In this document: positions 1 through 7,297 of the stretch, one piece after another
Layout of the letters: every line of letters starts with the position of its first letter
How positions within the stretch are numbered: the stretch's first letter is position 1
DNA from: DAHUZJ01 sp050743865
GTDB taxonomy: Bacteria; Actinomycetota; Acidimicrobiia; Acidimicrobiales; RAAP-2
Reading direction: 5' to 3'
Assembly (NCBI GenBank): GCA_050743865.1
Contig: JBOGGE010000002.1
Location: 10,906-74,905, forward strand
Length of the DNA: 64,000 nt
Made by a program: the position numbers and the translations under genes
The notes under the pieces: model-generated
Database searches by the model: none
Seen by the model: the letters and a program-made list of their open reading frames with translations, nothing else
What the model was told of the DNA's origin: nothing

Positions 1-1
1 C

Positions 2-2119
2 GAGCGGGCACGACTGCCGTCAAGGACGGCGCTGGACACCTGGATGGACACCAGCTGGGTCGAGCACGGACCGGTCACCCGGTCGTGGCGGGGTTGTCTG
101 GCCGCCGAAGAGCCGGGGCGCGACTGCAACGTTTCGCTCCTGGTCGTGCCGATGGGCGAGCGATCGACCTTCCTCTTGGAGGGCGACAGCGCGTGGTGCT
201 GCTCGGCCGGGGACCTCGAAGTGGTCCAGATCGTGGCCGCCCTCGTCCGCCAGACGTCGCGCGAGGCCCGTAGCGCCCGGGAAGAGCGCCAGCACGCGGC
301 GACGACCGATGCCCTACACCGGCTCCTGCAACTGGGTGTCCGGGCACGTTCACCGATCGAGGCGGCCAAGGCCCTGGCCAGCACGGCCGCCCAAGTGCTG
401 GATTTCCCGGTGGCGTGTGCCTACCTCGTCGACGACGGCGGCACCATCACCGACGTGGTCAGTACGGGGATCAACCAGCAAGACGCCGCCCGCCTCCGCT
501 TGCACCTCGTGGGCCAGGCCGCCCGGGGCTCGCCGGTCTGGCGGCGCGCCGTGGAGGGACCGAGTGCGGGTCCCGATCTGATCGGCGACACTGGGCGTTC
601 CGGGAGCGTGCGCCATGGCGGCGTAGCCCAATCGCTGGGCTTGCGGTCGATGGCGGCCATACCACTTCTGTCGAGCCAGGGCCCGCTCGGCCTGGTGCTC
701 TGCGGCGATCACGCACCGCGCCCGCGGTGGCGGTTCGGCGACCGTGAGCTGCTGGCACAGCTCAGCCTCGAGGGTGCGGTGGTGGTCGACAACGCGCGCC
801 TGCGAGCGGCGGAGCGGTTCGAGGCCACGCACGACGCGCTCACCGGACTGCTCAACCGTCGCGCCTTCTCCGAGCTCCTACGCGAGGCGGTGGTCGCCGC
901 GTCCAGGAGCGGCGAGCCGGTGGCCACGCTCCTGCTCGACCTCGACCGGTTCAAGGAGGTGAATGACCAGCTCGGCCACCATCGGGGCGACGACCTGCTG
1001 ATCGCGGTGGGGCAGCGGCTACGACGATGCCTGCGCGCCACAGACGTCCTCGCCCGCCTCGGGGGCGACGAGTTCGCCGTCCTGACGCGCCGGGGCGCCC
1101 TTGGCAACGCCGAAGAGATGGCAGAGCGGATCAGTGCGTCGCTCTCCGAGCCGTTTGAGATGGAGGGCTTCCTGCTCCAGATGGACGCCAGCATCGGGAT
1201 CGCCTGCTCGCCGGATCACGCCAGCGACGTCGACGGGCTCCTGCAGCGAGCCGACGCCGCGATGTACAAGGCCAAGCGTTCCGGCCAGGACTACGCGGTC
1301 GCCGGCCGGTCGATGACCGCCCGGGCCGGCCCGGAGCTGGGCCTGTTGGGCGAGCTTCGGCGTGCCCTCGACCGTGGGGAGCAGCTGGCGCTGCACTACC
1401 AGCCCAAGATCGACCTTCGCACCGGGTCCGTCACCGGCGTCGAGGCGCTGGTCCGGTGGCAGCATCCCCGTCATGGCCTGCTCAGTCCGGACCGGTTCGT
1501 CCCGATGGCAGAGGAGACCGGGCTCATCAGGGCACTGACCAACTGGGTCGTTCCCGAAGCCCTCAGGCAGGTCCACCGGTGGGAGGCCGAAGATCTCGAT
1601 CTGCGGGTGTCGGTGAACGTCTCGGCCCGTGACATCGCCGACGCGGGGTTCGTGTCCCGGGTCGAACACTGGCTGGCCACGGCCGGAGTGCCGGGAGACC
1701 GACTGGTGGTCGAGGTCACCGAGGGGAGCGTCATGCGCGACCGTCCCGAGTCCAGTGCAGCCCTCGAGCACCTCCGCCGCCTCGGCGTCGCCACCAGCCT
1801 GGACGACTTCGGCACCGGGTACTCCTCCCTGGCCTACTTGGAGACCCTCCCCATCGACGAGGTGAAGATCGACCGGCAGTTCCTCCTGCTCGCCCGCTCA
1901 CGGTGGTCCGTGGTGCGCTCCATCGTGCTGCTCGGCCACGAGCTCGGTATGAGCGTGGTGGCGGAGGGGGTGGAGCGACCCGACCAGGTGACCTGGCTCG
2001 CCGACGCCGGGTGTGACGAGGTCCAGGGCTACTACTTCAGCCGCCCCTTGCCGGCGGGCGACCTCTCCCGTTGGGTCCGCCAGCACGTTGGCGTGACGGC
2101 CGAGTCCCCGGCTTGCTGA
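2..2119 (+). CDS. GAF-GGDEF-EAL cyclic-di-GMP synthase/phosphodiesterase (5' end outside window)
   Basis: Signalling enzyme that can make and break cyclic-di-GMP in the cytoplasm. The frame is open to the left window edge, so the true start is probably upstream; the first internal ATG is at 44. Counting from that ATG, residues about 90-250 look like a GAF sensor domain. A GGDEF domain follows, with an intact GGDEF active site at residues 340-344. An EAL domain then carries EALVRW near residue 467, the DDFGTGYSS loop and the VAEGVE motif, so both catalytic centres look intact. No membrane segment is visible in the part present. It faces mogA convergently with 31 bases between them. Which activity dominates cannot be told from sequence. 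Confidence 0.9.
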   Translation, partial: ERARLPSRTALDTWMDTSWVEHGPVTRSWRGCLAAEEPGRDCNVSLLVVPMGERSTFLLEGDSAWCCSAGDLEVVQIVAALVRQTSREARSAREERQHAATTDALHRLLQLGVRARSPIEAAKALASTAAQVLDFPVACAYLVDDGGTITDVVSTGINQQDAARLRLHLVGQAARGSPVWRRAVEGPSAGPDLIGDTGRSGSVRHGGVAQSLGLRSMAAIPLLSSQGPLGLVLCGDHAPRPRWRFGDRELLAQLSLEGAVVVDNARLRAAERFEATHDALTGLLNRRAFSELLREAVVAASRSGEPVATLLLDLDRFKEVNDQLGHHRGDDLLIAVGQRLRRCLRATDVLARLGGDEFAVLTRRGALGNAEEMAERISASLSEPFEMEGFLLQMDASIGIACSPDHASDVDGLLQRADAAMYKAKRSGQDYAVAGRSMTARAGPELGLLGELRRALDRGEQLALHYQPKIDLRTGSVTGVEALVRWQHPRHGLLSPDRFVPMAEETGLIRALTNWVVPEALRQVHRWEAEDLDLRVSVNVSARDIADAGFVSRVEHWLATAGVPGDRLVVEVTEGSVMRDRPESSAALEHLRRLGVATSLDDFGTGYSSLAYLETLPIDEVKIDRQFLLLARSRWSVVRSIVLLGHELGMSVVAEGVERPDQVTWLADAGCDEVQGYYFSRPLPAGDLSRWVRQHVGVTAESPAC

Positions 2120-2150
2120 TATCGGCCAAGCGCCAACTGCCCGGGTACGC

Positions 2151-2672
2151 TCACCGGTCGGCGGGCCAGCCCGGCAGCGAGGAGCCATCTCCGATCCGGT
2201 GCGGCCCGGTCGGCCGGTGCCCGCCCAAGAGGTCCAGTGCATGGGGGAGCAAGCGGAGCACCGCTTCCAGTGACTGGACGGCACCGGCCGGAGAGCCGGG
2301 AAGGTTGACCACGATGGCCCGCCCGCTGGTCCCGGCACGACCTCGGGAGAGCGCCCCCTTCGGGCTCGCCGACCGCATGGCCTCGGCCAGGCCAGGAGCC
2401 TCACGGTCGAGCACCGCCGCCGTCCCTTCGGGCGTCAGGTCCGAGGGCGCGAAACCGGTTCCCCCGGTCGTCGCCACCAGCCCGTTGAAGCCATCGGCCA
2501 TACCCCGGATGGCCCCGGCCACCGAGTCGGCACCGTCGGGGACCACCGCCGTCTCGACCACGACGAAGCCGGCCTCGGACAACAGGGCGGCGACCGCCGG
2601 CCCCGATTTGTCGATACGTTGACCGCCGGCACAGCCGTCCGAGACCGTCAGGACCTTCGCCCGGTAGCTCAC
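2151..2672 (-). CDS. mogA: Molybdopterin adenylyltransferase, MogA/MoaB family
   Basis: Activates molybdopterin by adenylation before metal insertion. It is 173 residues long, the usual size of a stand-alone MogA/MoaB. The N-terminal strand VLTVSDG, the central GGTG loop (ATTGGTG) and the C-terminal NLPGSPAG motif are all present. The frame stays open upstream through a 19-bp repeat, but GTG at 2672 is chosen because it begins the conserved strand (VSYRAKVLTVSDG) and lies exactly 6 bases after a TACGCT -10 box, implying a leaderless message. It is transcribed away from the plus-strand cofactor genes, and together they cover most of the pathway. A moeA gene is not in the window. Confidence 0.88.
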   Translation of the reverse strand: MSYRAKVLTVSDGCAGGQRIDKSGPAVAALLSEAGFVVVETAVVPDGADSVAGAIRGMADGFNGLVATTGGTGFAPSDLTPEGTAAVLDREAPGLAEAMRSASPKGALSRGRAGTSGRAIVVNLPGSPAGAVQSLEAVLRLLPHALDLLGGHRPTGPHRIGDGSSLPGWPADR

Positions 2673-2684
2673 CGTCGAAGCGTA
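2673..2684 (-). promoter_or_regulatory. Leaderless promoter of mogA
   Basis: TACGCT (2684-2679 on the minus strand) is followed by 6 bases and then GTG at 2672. The spacing is the same as at many other starts in this window. Confidence 0.55.
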
Positions 2685-2744
2685 ATGGCCGGCCTGCCAT
2701 TCCGGGCAGCCTGGGATGACTGCGCTCCGTCGTTCCGGCCCGAC

Positions 2745-2820
2745 CACTGCCTTCCGGCGCCGCCACTGCCTTCCGGCCCCACCGCTGCCTTCCGGCGCCG
2801 CCACTGCCTTCCGGCGCCGC
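2745..2820. repeat. Four tandem copies of a 19-bp unit
   Basis: The units start at 2745, 2764, 2783 and 2802. Each resembles cactgccttccggcgccgc, with a few substitutions in copies 2 and 3. The array lies between the divergent mogA and DUF6457 starts, outside both inferred coding regions. Confidence 0.85.
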
Positions 2821-2867
2821 CCCGCCGTTCTCCGGGTGCCGTTGGCAGGTTCGCCGCCGGGCTGCGC

Positions 2868-2879
2868 TAGCTTCGTCCC
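2868..2879 (+). promoter_or_regulatory. Putative leaderless promoter ahead of a 13-codon leader ORF
   Basis: TAGCTT at 2868-2873 is followed by 6 bases and an ATG at 2880. The ATG opens a short ORF that ends on the start codon of the DUF6457 gene. Confidence 0.45.
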
Positions 2880-2921
2880 ATGCGCGCTCTCGCACGTCGA
2901 GCAGCGACGTCCATGCCATGA
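2880..2921 (+). CDS. Possible 13-residue leader peptide (uORF)
   Basis: ATG at 2880 reads MRALARRAATSMP and stops at TGA 2919-2921, overlapping the ATG of the next gene (2918) in an ATGA arrangement. The ORF is too short to judge by codon use. The promoter spacing and exact stop/start overlap suggest that it is translated from a leaderless message and couples ribosomes to the downstream gene. No homologue is known to me. Confidence 0.35.
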   Translation: MRALARRAATSMP

Positions 2922-3262
2922 CCATCACCGGGCAGGAGTGGACTACCCGGCTGGCGGCAGCCCTGGGCGTGGAGCCGCCGACGTCTGGGGAGGTCAACGC
3001 GCTCTTGGGCATGGCCGGCGTGGCCGCCCATTCCTCCGAGCGCACGGCGGCCCCTCTCAGCGCCTGGCTGGCCGGGAGGTCTGGTATCGAGCCGGCGGCG
3101 GCCCAAGGCATCGCCAAGCGTTTGGCGGCGGAGCTGGCGACCCCACGTGGTGCGGGCGGAGAGGCTGGTGCGGGCGGAGAGGCTGATGTGGGCGGAGAGG
3201 CTGATGTGGGCAGAGAGCCTGGTGCGGGCAAGGAGGAGCCACGGGTCGGCCGGGCTGGCTGA
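2918..3262 (+). CDS. DUF6457-like small protein, linked to molybdenum cofactor genes
   Basis: A 114-residue protein of unknown biochemical role. Residues 1-75 (TRLAAALGV, the conserved SERTAAPLSAWLAG stretch, AKRLAAEL) resemble DUF6457, a helical domain often found next to or fused with MobA-type proteins in actinobacteria. Residues about 78-107 are a degenerate Gly/Glu/Ala tail encoded by 18-bp tandem repeats. The start ATG overlaps the stop of a 13-codon leader ORF. It sits 35 bases upstream of fdhD and in the same direction, which fits a cofactor-related role. The family assignment comes from pattern recall and is moderately secure. Confidence 0.6.
   Translation: MTITGQEWTTRLAAALGVEPPTSGEVNALLGMAGVAAHSSERTAAPLSAWLAGRSGIEPAAAQGIAKRLAAELATPRGAGGEAGAGGEADVGGEADVGREPGAGKEEPRVGRAG
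3149..3238. repeat. Five 18-bp in-frame tandem repeats in the DUF6457 gene
   Basis: Units start at 3149, 3167, 3185, 3203 and 3221. They resemble ggtgcgggcggagaggct, with divergence in later copies, and encode six-residue units of the type GAGGEA/DVGGEA. The 18-bp period keeps the reading frame. Confidence 0.8.
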
Positions 3263-3297
3263 AGGCGCCGGACGGCATTGCGGGTAGTGACCCGGAG

Positions 3298-4185
3298 ATG
3301 ACCCTTCACGACCAACGCCCCGGGCGGGTGGCTACGACGGGACGTGCCGGCCCGGTCGAGGCGGTGCAGGTGCACGCTCTTTCGGGCGACTCCTTCTCGG
3401 AGCGCCCCGACCAGGTGGTCGGTGAGGAGCCCCTGGAGATTCGGATGACCGCCCGGGGACAGGCGCCCACCCCGGTCGCCGTGACCATGCGTACCCCGGG
3501 CAACGACTTCGAGCTTGCGGTCGGGTTCCTGCTGTCGGAAGGACTGCTCGAGAGCGCGGCCGACGTCGTGACCGTGCGGTACTGCGACCTTCCCTCGGGC
3601 GACCCGCAGCGGTTCAACGTGGTCACGGTGACCGGCATCACCGTGCCCGAGGCGGCCGCCCGGCGTCGGACCGGAACCGTGACCGCCAGTTGCGGCGTGT
3701 GCGGAACGGCGACGCTCGACGACCTGCGGGACCGATGCCCGGCGGTGCCTCGCGGCCACCAGGTCGACGCGCGGACCCTGACCGGCCTCCCCTCGCGGCT
3801 CCGGGAGCACCAGCGGGTGTTCGAGCGGACCGGCGGGCTGCACGCCGCCGGTCTGTACACCCACCAAGGAAAGCTGCTGGCTGTCAGGGAGGACGTGGGG
3901 CGCCACAACGCGGTCGACAAGCTGATCGGCTGGGCCGGCCTGCAGCACCGCCTGCCGCTTACCTCGGCGGTGCTGGTGGTGTCTGGGCGGGTGAGCTTCG
4001 AGATCGTCCAGAAAGCGGCAGTTGCCGGGGTGCCGACGCTGGCAGCGGTCTCGGCGCCGTCCAGCCTGGCCGTCCGGACGGCCGAGGCTCTGGGCATGAC
4101 GCTGGCCGGGTTCGTACGCGACGGCCGGGCCAACGTGTACTCGGCGCCGTGGCGGATCGTCGCCGGGGCGGAGGTGGCCCAGTGA
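3298..4185 (+). CDS. fdhD: Formate dehydrogenase accessory sulfurtransferase FdhD
   Basis: FdhD carries sulfur from a cysteine desulfurase to the molybdenum cofactor of formate dehydrogenase, which needs this sulfuration for activity. The protein has 295 residues, a normal length. It shows the family signatures PLEIRMT, the sulfur-carrying Cys pair in CGVCG (Cys132 and Cys135), EDVGRHNAVDK and the C-terminal LAGFVRDGRANVY. Its stop overlaps the GTG of moaC, so the two are probably translationally coupled. No formate dehydrogenase lies in the window, so its client enzyme must be elsewhere. Confidence 0.95.
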   Translation: MTLHDQRPGRVATTGRAGPVEAVQVHALSGDSFSERPDQVVGEEPLEIRMTARGQAPTPVAVTMRTPGNDFELAVGFLLSEGLLESAADVVTVRYCDLPSGDPQRFNVVTVTGITVPEAAARRRTGTVTASCGVCGTATLDDLRDRCPAVPRGHQVDARTLTGLPSRLREHQRVFERTGGLHAAGLYTHQGKLLAVREDVGRHNAVDKLIGWAGLQHRLPLTSAVLVVSGRVSFEIVQKAAVAGVPTLAAVSAPSSLAVRTAEALGMTLAGFVRDGRANVYSAPWRIVAGAEVAQ

Positions 4186-4703
4186 CCCCACCCGGACTGA
4201 CTCCCCGGCAGCTCGGCGGGCAGCTCACCCACATCGACCAGCACGGCCGGGCCCGCATGGTCGACATCACCGCCAAGCCGATCACCGCCCGCCTGGCCGT
4301 GGCCCGTTGCCTCGTGCGGGCCGAGAGGGACGCCGTTCGCCGCCTGCCACCGGCCGGCGACGTCGATCCGTTGGCTGCCGCCAAGGTCGCCGGTATTCAG
4401 GCGGCAAAGCTCACCTACCAGCTGATCCCGCTCTGCCATCCCCTGCTGCTCGGCGACATCACCGTGGAGGTCGACCGGCGTGACGACGGTTTCGACGTCG
4501 AGGCGACGGCGGCCGTCGACGACCGGACCGGGGTGGAGATGGAGGCGCTGACCGCCTGTGGCGCCGCCGGGTTGTCGTTGGTGATGGCCCTGATGCCATT
4601 CGATCCACTCGCCCACATGGACCAGCTCACCCTGTGGCACAAGTCAGGCGGCCGCTCGGGCACCTGGGAGCGCCGCTCGGGCACACCGGGGGACCTCCGA
4701 TGA
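4182..4703 (+). CDS. moaC: Cyclic pyranopterin monophosphate synthase MoaC
   Basis: Second step of molybdenum cofactor synthesis: converts the MoaA product to cyclic pyranopterin monophosphate. It has 173 residues. Visible motifs are LIPLCHPLLL, the MEALTACGAAGLS segment and the catalytic-loop lysine in LWHKSGGRSG (Lys154). GTG at 4182 is chosen because it overlaps the fdhD stop (GTGA) and precedes the typical N-terminal LTHIDQHGRARMVDI. The frame is open further upstream, but only as the shadow of fdhD. Its stop overlaps the ATG of the next gene by the same pattern. Confidence 0.95.
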   Translation: MTPPGLTPRQLGGQLTHIDQHGRARMVDITAKPITARLAVARCLVRAERDAVRRLPPAGDVDPLAAAKVAGIQAAKLTYQLIPLCHPLLLGDITVEVDRRDDGFDVEATAAVDDRTGVEMEALTACGAAGLSLVMALMPFDPLAHMDQLTLWHKSGGRSGTWERRSGTPGDLR

Positions 4704-5848
4704 CGGCTGCTGCGCCGTCCGTTGCCGGGATCCTCCTGACCGGTGGTGCCAGCACCCGGATGGGTGCCGACAAGGCAACCCTGCCGGTGGACGGGATCCC
4801 CATGGCCATCCGGCTGGGAACGATCCTTTCCTCGGCGCTGGGTGGACCGGTCATAGAGATCGGTCCGGGCCGGTCGGGGTTGGCGGCCGTCGGCGACGAC
4901 ACTCCGGGCGAGGGGCCTCTCCGGGCCCTGGCCACGGCGTCTCGGGTTCTGGGCAGCCGCGGCTGGAAGGGCCCGGCGATCGTGCTCGCCTGCGATCTTC
5001 CCCGCTTCTCCGCCGCCGCCCTCGACCTGCTCGCCCGTTGGCCGGGCGACGGCGCCGTGGTCCCCGAGGTCGGTGGTCGTCGCCAGCCCCTGTGCGCCCG
5101 GTGGGCGGCGGCCGATCTCGCCGCGGCCGCCGTGCTCGCCGGAGGGGGTCAGCGTTCACTGCGAGGCCTGCCCGGGGCCGGCGTCTGCACCGTGCTCGAC
5201 GAGGAGGCCTGGGGACCCCACGTTCCGGCCTCGGTGTTCGCCGACGTCGACTCCCCCGCCGACCTGGCGATGCTGACCACCTCGGCCGGGACCATGGCCG
5301 CCGGTGGCATACGGCCCGTCCCGCCGGCCGGCGACACCTGGGTGGCGCTCAGCGACGAGCCCTTGCCCGTCGCCGAGATCGGCCGGTGGGCCAAAGAACG
5401 ATGGACCGGCGCCGTGGTCACGTTCTGCGGCTGCGTCCGCGACCACAGCCTCGGCCGGGTCGGGGTGGAGACGCTCGAGTACGAGGCCTACGAGGGACCG
5501 GCACTCCTGCGCATGCAGGAGGTGGCGGCGGCGGCCCGGCGGCGCTGGCCGGACGTCGGGCGTATCGCCATCCTCCACCGGACCGGCCGCCTCGAGGTCT
5601 CCGAGGACGCGGTGGCGGTGGCCGTCGCCGCCCCCCACCGGGCCGAGGCGTTCGAGGCCGCCCGCTACTGCATCGACACCGTGAAGGTGGCGGTCCCCCT
5701 GTGGAAGCGTGAACGCTGGACCGGCGATCCCGGCCCCACCGACCCCACCGACCCCTCCGGCCCCACCGACCCCTCCGGCACCCCCGGCACCCCCGGGGGC
5801 GAGGACTGGGGAACGTTCGCCCACGATCTGGAGACCGTCGACCCGTGA
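4700..5848 (+). CDS. Fused molybdenum cofactor guanylyltransferase-like (MobA) and molybdopterin synthase large subunit (MoaE)
   Basis: Two cofactor activities in one 382-residue chain. Residues 1-190 are a MobA nucleotidyltransferase domain with LLTGGASTRMGADK and the metal-binding ACDLP. After a short Pro-containing linker, residues about 215-340 are MoaE, with the lysines expected for MoaE catalysis in VKVAVPLWK (Lys329 and Lys336). The C-terminal 40 residues begin with a TDPTDPSG-type repeat and form a low-complexity tail. The ATG at 4700 overlaps the moaC stop; an upstream in-frame ATG at 4634 would run inside moaC and is disfavoured. The MoaE half should pair with the MoaD encoded at 7032. 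Confidence 0.9.
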   Translation: MTAAAPSVAGILLTGGASTRMGADKATLPVDGIPMAIRLGTILSSALGGPVIEIGPGRSGLAAVGDDTPGEGPLRALATASRVLGSRGWKGPAIVLACDLPRFSAAALDLLARWPGDGAVVPEVGGRRQPLCARWAAADLAAAAVLAGGGQRSLRGLPGAGVCTVLDEEAWGPHVPASVFADVDSPADLAMLTTSAGTMAAGGIRPVPPAGDTWVALSDEPLPVAEIGRWAKERWTGAVVTFCGCVRDHSLGRVGVETLEYEAYEGPALLRMQEVAAAARRRWPDVGRIAILHRTGRLEVSEDAVAVAVAAPHRAEAFEAARYCIDTVKVAVPLWKRERWTGDPGPTDPTDPSGPTDPSGTPGTPGGEDWGTFAHDLETVDP

Positions 5849-6987
5849 GCCCGCCGACGCCCGCCGCCGTCACCCTGCCCGTCCCCCGACGGCGCGCCCC
5901 GGCTCCAGCCATGCCGGAGGCCGGGCCGCTGATCGACCGCTTCGGGCGGATCCACGACGACCTCCGACTCTCGGTCACCGACCGCTGCAACTTGCGATGC
6001 ACCTACTGCATGCCCGAGACCGGGATGAGCTTCCTGCCGCGGGCCGAGGTCCTCTCGGTCGACGAACTGGCCAGGATCGCCACCGTGGCCAAGAAGCTGG
6101 GGGTGGAGACGGTCCGGCTCACCGGGGGCGAGCCGCTGCTCCGGCGTGAGCTCCCCGAACTGGTCGGCGCCCTCCGCCAGATCGGCTACCGGGACGTGGC
6201 GCTCACCACCAACGGCATGCTGCTGGCACGGGCCGCCCGGCGGCTGGCCGCCGCCGGTCTCACCAGGGTCAACGTGAGCTGCGACTCGCTACGCCCGGAA
6301 CGGTTCGCCGCCATCCGCCGCCGCGGGTCGCTGGCCACGGTGCTGGCAGCGATGGACGCGGCGGAGGAAGCCGGTCTCCCCCCGGTGAAGGTCAACGTGG
6401 TGCTGGTGGCCGGCAAGAACGACGACGAGGTGCTCGACTTCGCCGCATTCGCCCGCCGCACCGGCCGGCCGGTCCGCTTCATCGAGTTCATGCCGCTCGA
6501 CGCCGACCACTCGTGGCGGCCGGACCGGGTCGTCGACGGTGGCACCGTCCTCGAGACCATCGACCGGGTGCACCCCCTCGTCCCCGTTCCCACCCACGGC
6601 GGCACCCCCGGCGACAGCACCCCCGGCGATAGCGCCAGCGGCAGCGGCGCCCCCGGCAGCGGCGCCTCCGGCGACAGCGACGAGCACGCCCCGGCCGAGC
6701 GGTTCCGTTTCGCCGACGGGCAGGGTGAGATCGGGATCATCCGGAGCGTGACCCGGCCGTTCTGCGGCGACTGCAACCGGCTCCGGATCACCGCCGACGG
6801 CAACGTTCGCAACTGCCTCTTCTCGGACGACGAGCTGTCCCTCCGGTCGGTGCTGCGGGGCGGGGGGGGCGACGCCGAGATCGAGCAGCTGCTCCGGCGT
6901 TCGGTGTGGGCAAAGCGGGCGGGCCACGGCATGGACGACCCCGGCTTCGCGCCCACCCGGCGGTCGATGTCGATGATCGGCGGCTGA
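5845..6987 (+). CDS. moaA: GTP 3',8-cyclase MoaA (radical SAM)
   Basis: First step of molybdenum cofactor synthesis: a radical-SAM enzyme that rearranges GTP. The N-terminal cluster motif is Cys48-x3-Cys52-x2-Cys55 (CNLRCTYC). The C-terminal cluster is Cys307-x2-Cys310-x13-Cys324, and the chain ends in Gly-Gly as in active MoaA. It has 380 residues, longer than usual because residues about 250-282 are a Gly/Ser/Thr/Pro-rich insertion between the two halves. GTG at 5845 overlaps the stop of the mobA-moaE fusion. The insertion is encoded by a near-repetitive stretch and is probably a disordered loop. Confidence 0.95.
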   Translation: MSPPTPAAVTLPVPRRRAPAPAMPEAGPLIDRFGRIHDDLRLSVTDRCNLRCTYCMPETGMSFLPRAEVLSVDELARIATVAKKLGVETVRLTGGEPLLRRELPELVGALRQIGYRDVALTTNGMLLARAARRLAAAGLTRVNVSCDSLRPERFAAIRRRGSLATVLAAMDAAEEAGLPPVKVNVVLVAGKNDDEVLDFAAFARRTGRPVRFIEFMPLDADHSWRPDRVVDGGTVLETIDRVHPLVPVPTHGGTPGDSTPGDSASGSGAPGSGASGDSDEHAPAERFRFADGQGEIGIIRSVTRPFCGDCNRLRITADGNVRNCLFSDDELSLRSVLRGGGGDAEIEQLLRRSVWAKRAGHGMDDPGFAPTRRSMSMIGG

Positions 6988-7031
6988 GGTGGCACTGCCA
7001 ACGTCGCCCGGGCCGGCGAGCGGCGGCTGAG

Positions 7032-7268
7032 GTGGCCAGGGTGCTCCTGTTCGGGCCGGCCCGGGATCTGGCCGGCGCCGCCCACGCCGAGCTGGCCGGC
7101 GGCACGGTCCAAGAGGTGGTGGCCAGTGGCGGCGAGCGCTTCGGGCCCGCCTTCGCCGAGCTGTGCCGCCGGGCCCAGGTATGGGTGAACGGCGAGCCGG
7201 CGGCGCCGGGCACGCCGATCGGGCCGGCCGACGAGGTGGCCGTGCTCCCTCCGGTCTCCGGCGGCTGA
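7032..7268 (+). CDS. moaD: Molybdopterin synthase sulfur carrier subunit MoaD
   Basis: Ubiquitin-like sulfur carrier that donates thiocarboxylate sulfur to molybdopterin synthase. The 78-residue chain starts VARVLLFGPARDLAG and ends VAVLPPVSGG; the C-terminal Gly-Gly is the site of activation. The reading frame extends upstream to 6906 inside moaA, but GTG at 7032 lies exactly at the first beta strand, so it is chosen. Its partner MoaE is fused to MobA three genes upstream. The next gene starts about 30 bases after the stop. Confidence 0.9.
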   Translation: MARVLLFGPARDLAGAAHAELAGGTVQEVVASGGERFGPAFAELCRRAQVWVNGEPAAPGTPIGPADEVAVLPPVSGG

Positions 7269-7297
7269 GCCGCCGGGCGGACGGCTCGGCGCGCCGG

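Noticed and set aside
2918..4185. A molybdenum cofactor riboswitch before the cofactor genes
   Set aside because: The short leader contains no recognisable Moco-riboswitch architecture. A leaderless uORF explains the region better.
2401..4191. A 596-codon minus frame across fdhD and the 19-bp repeats
   Set aside because: It is antisense to a clear FdhD gene and contains the repeat array in translation only; no domain visible.
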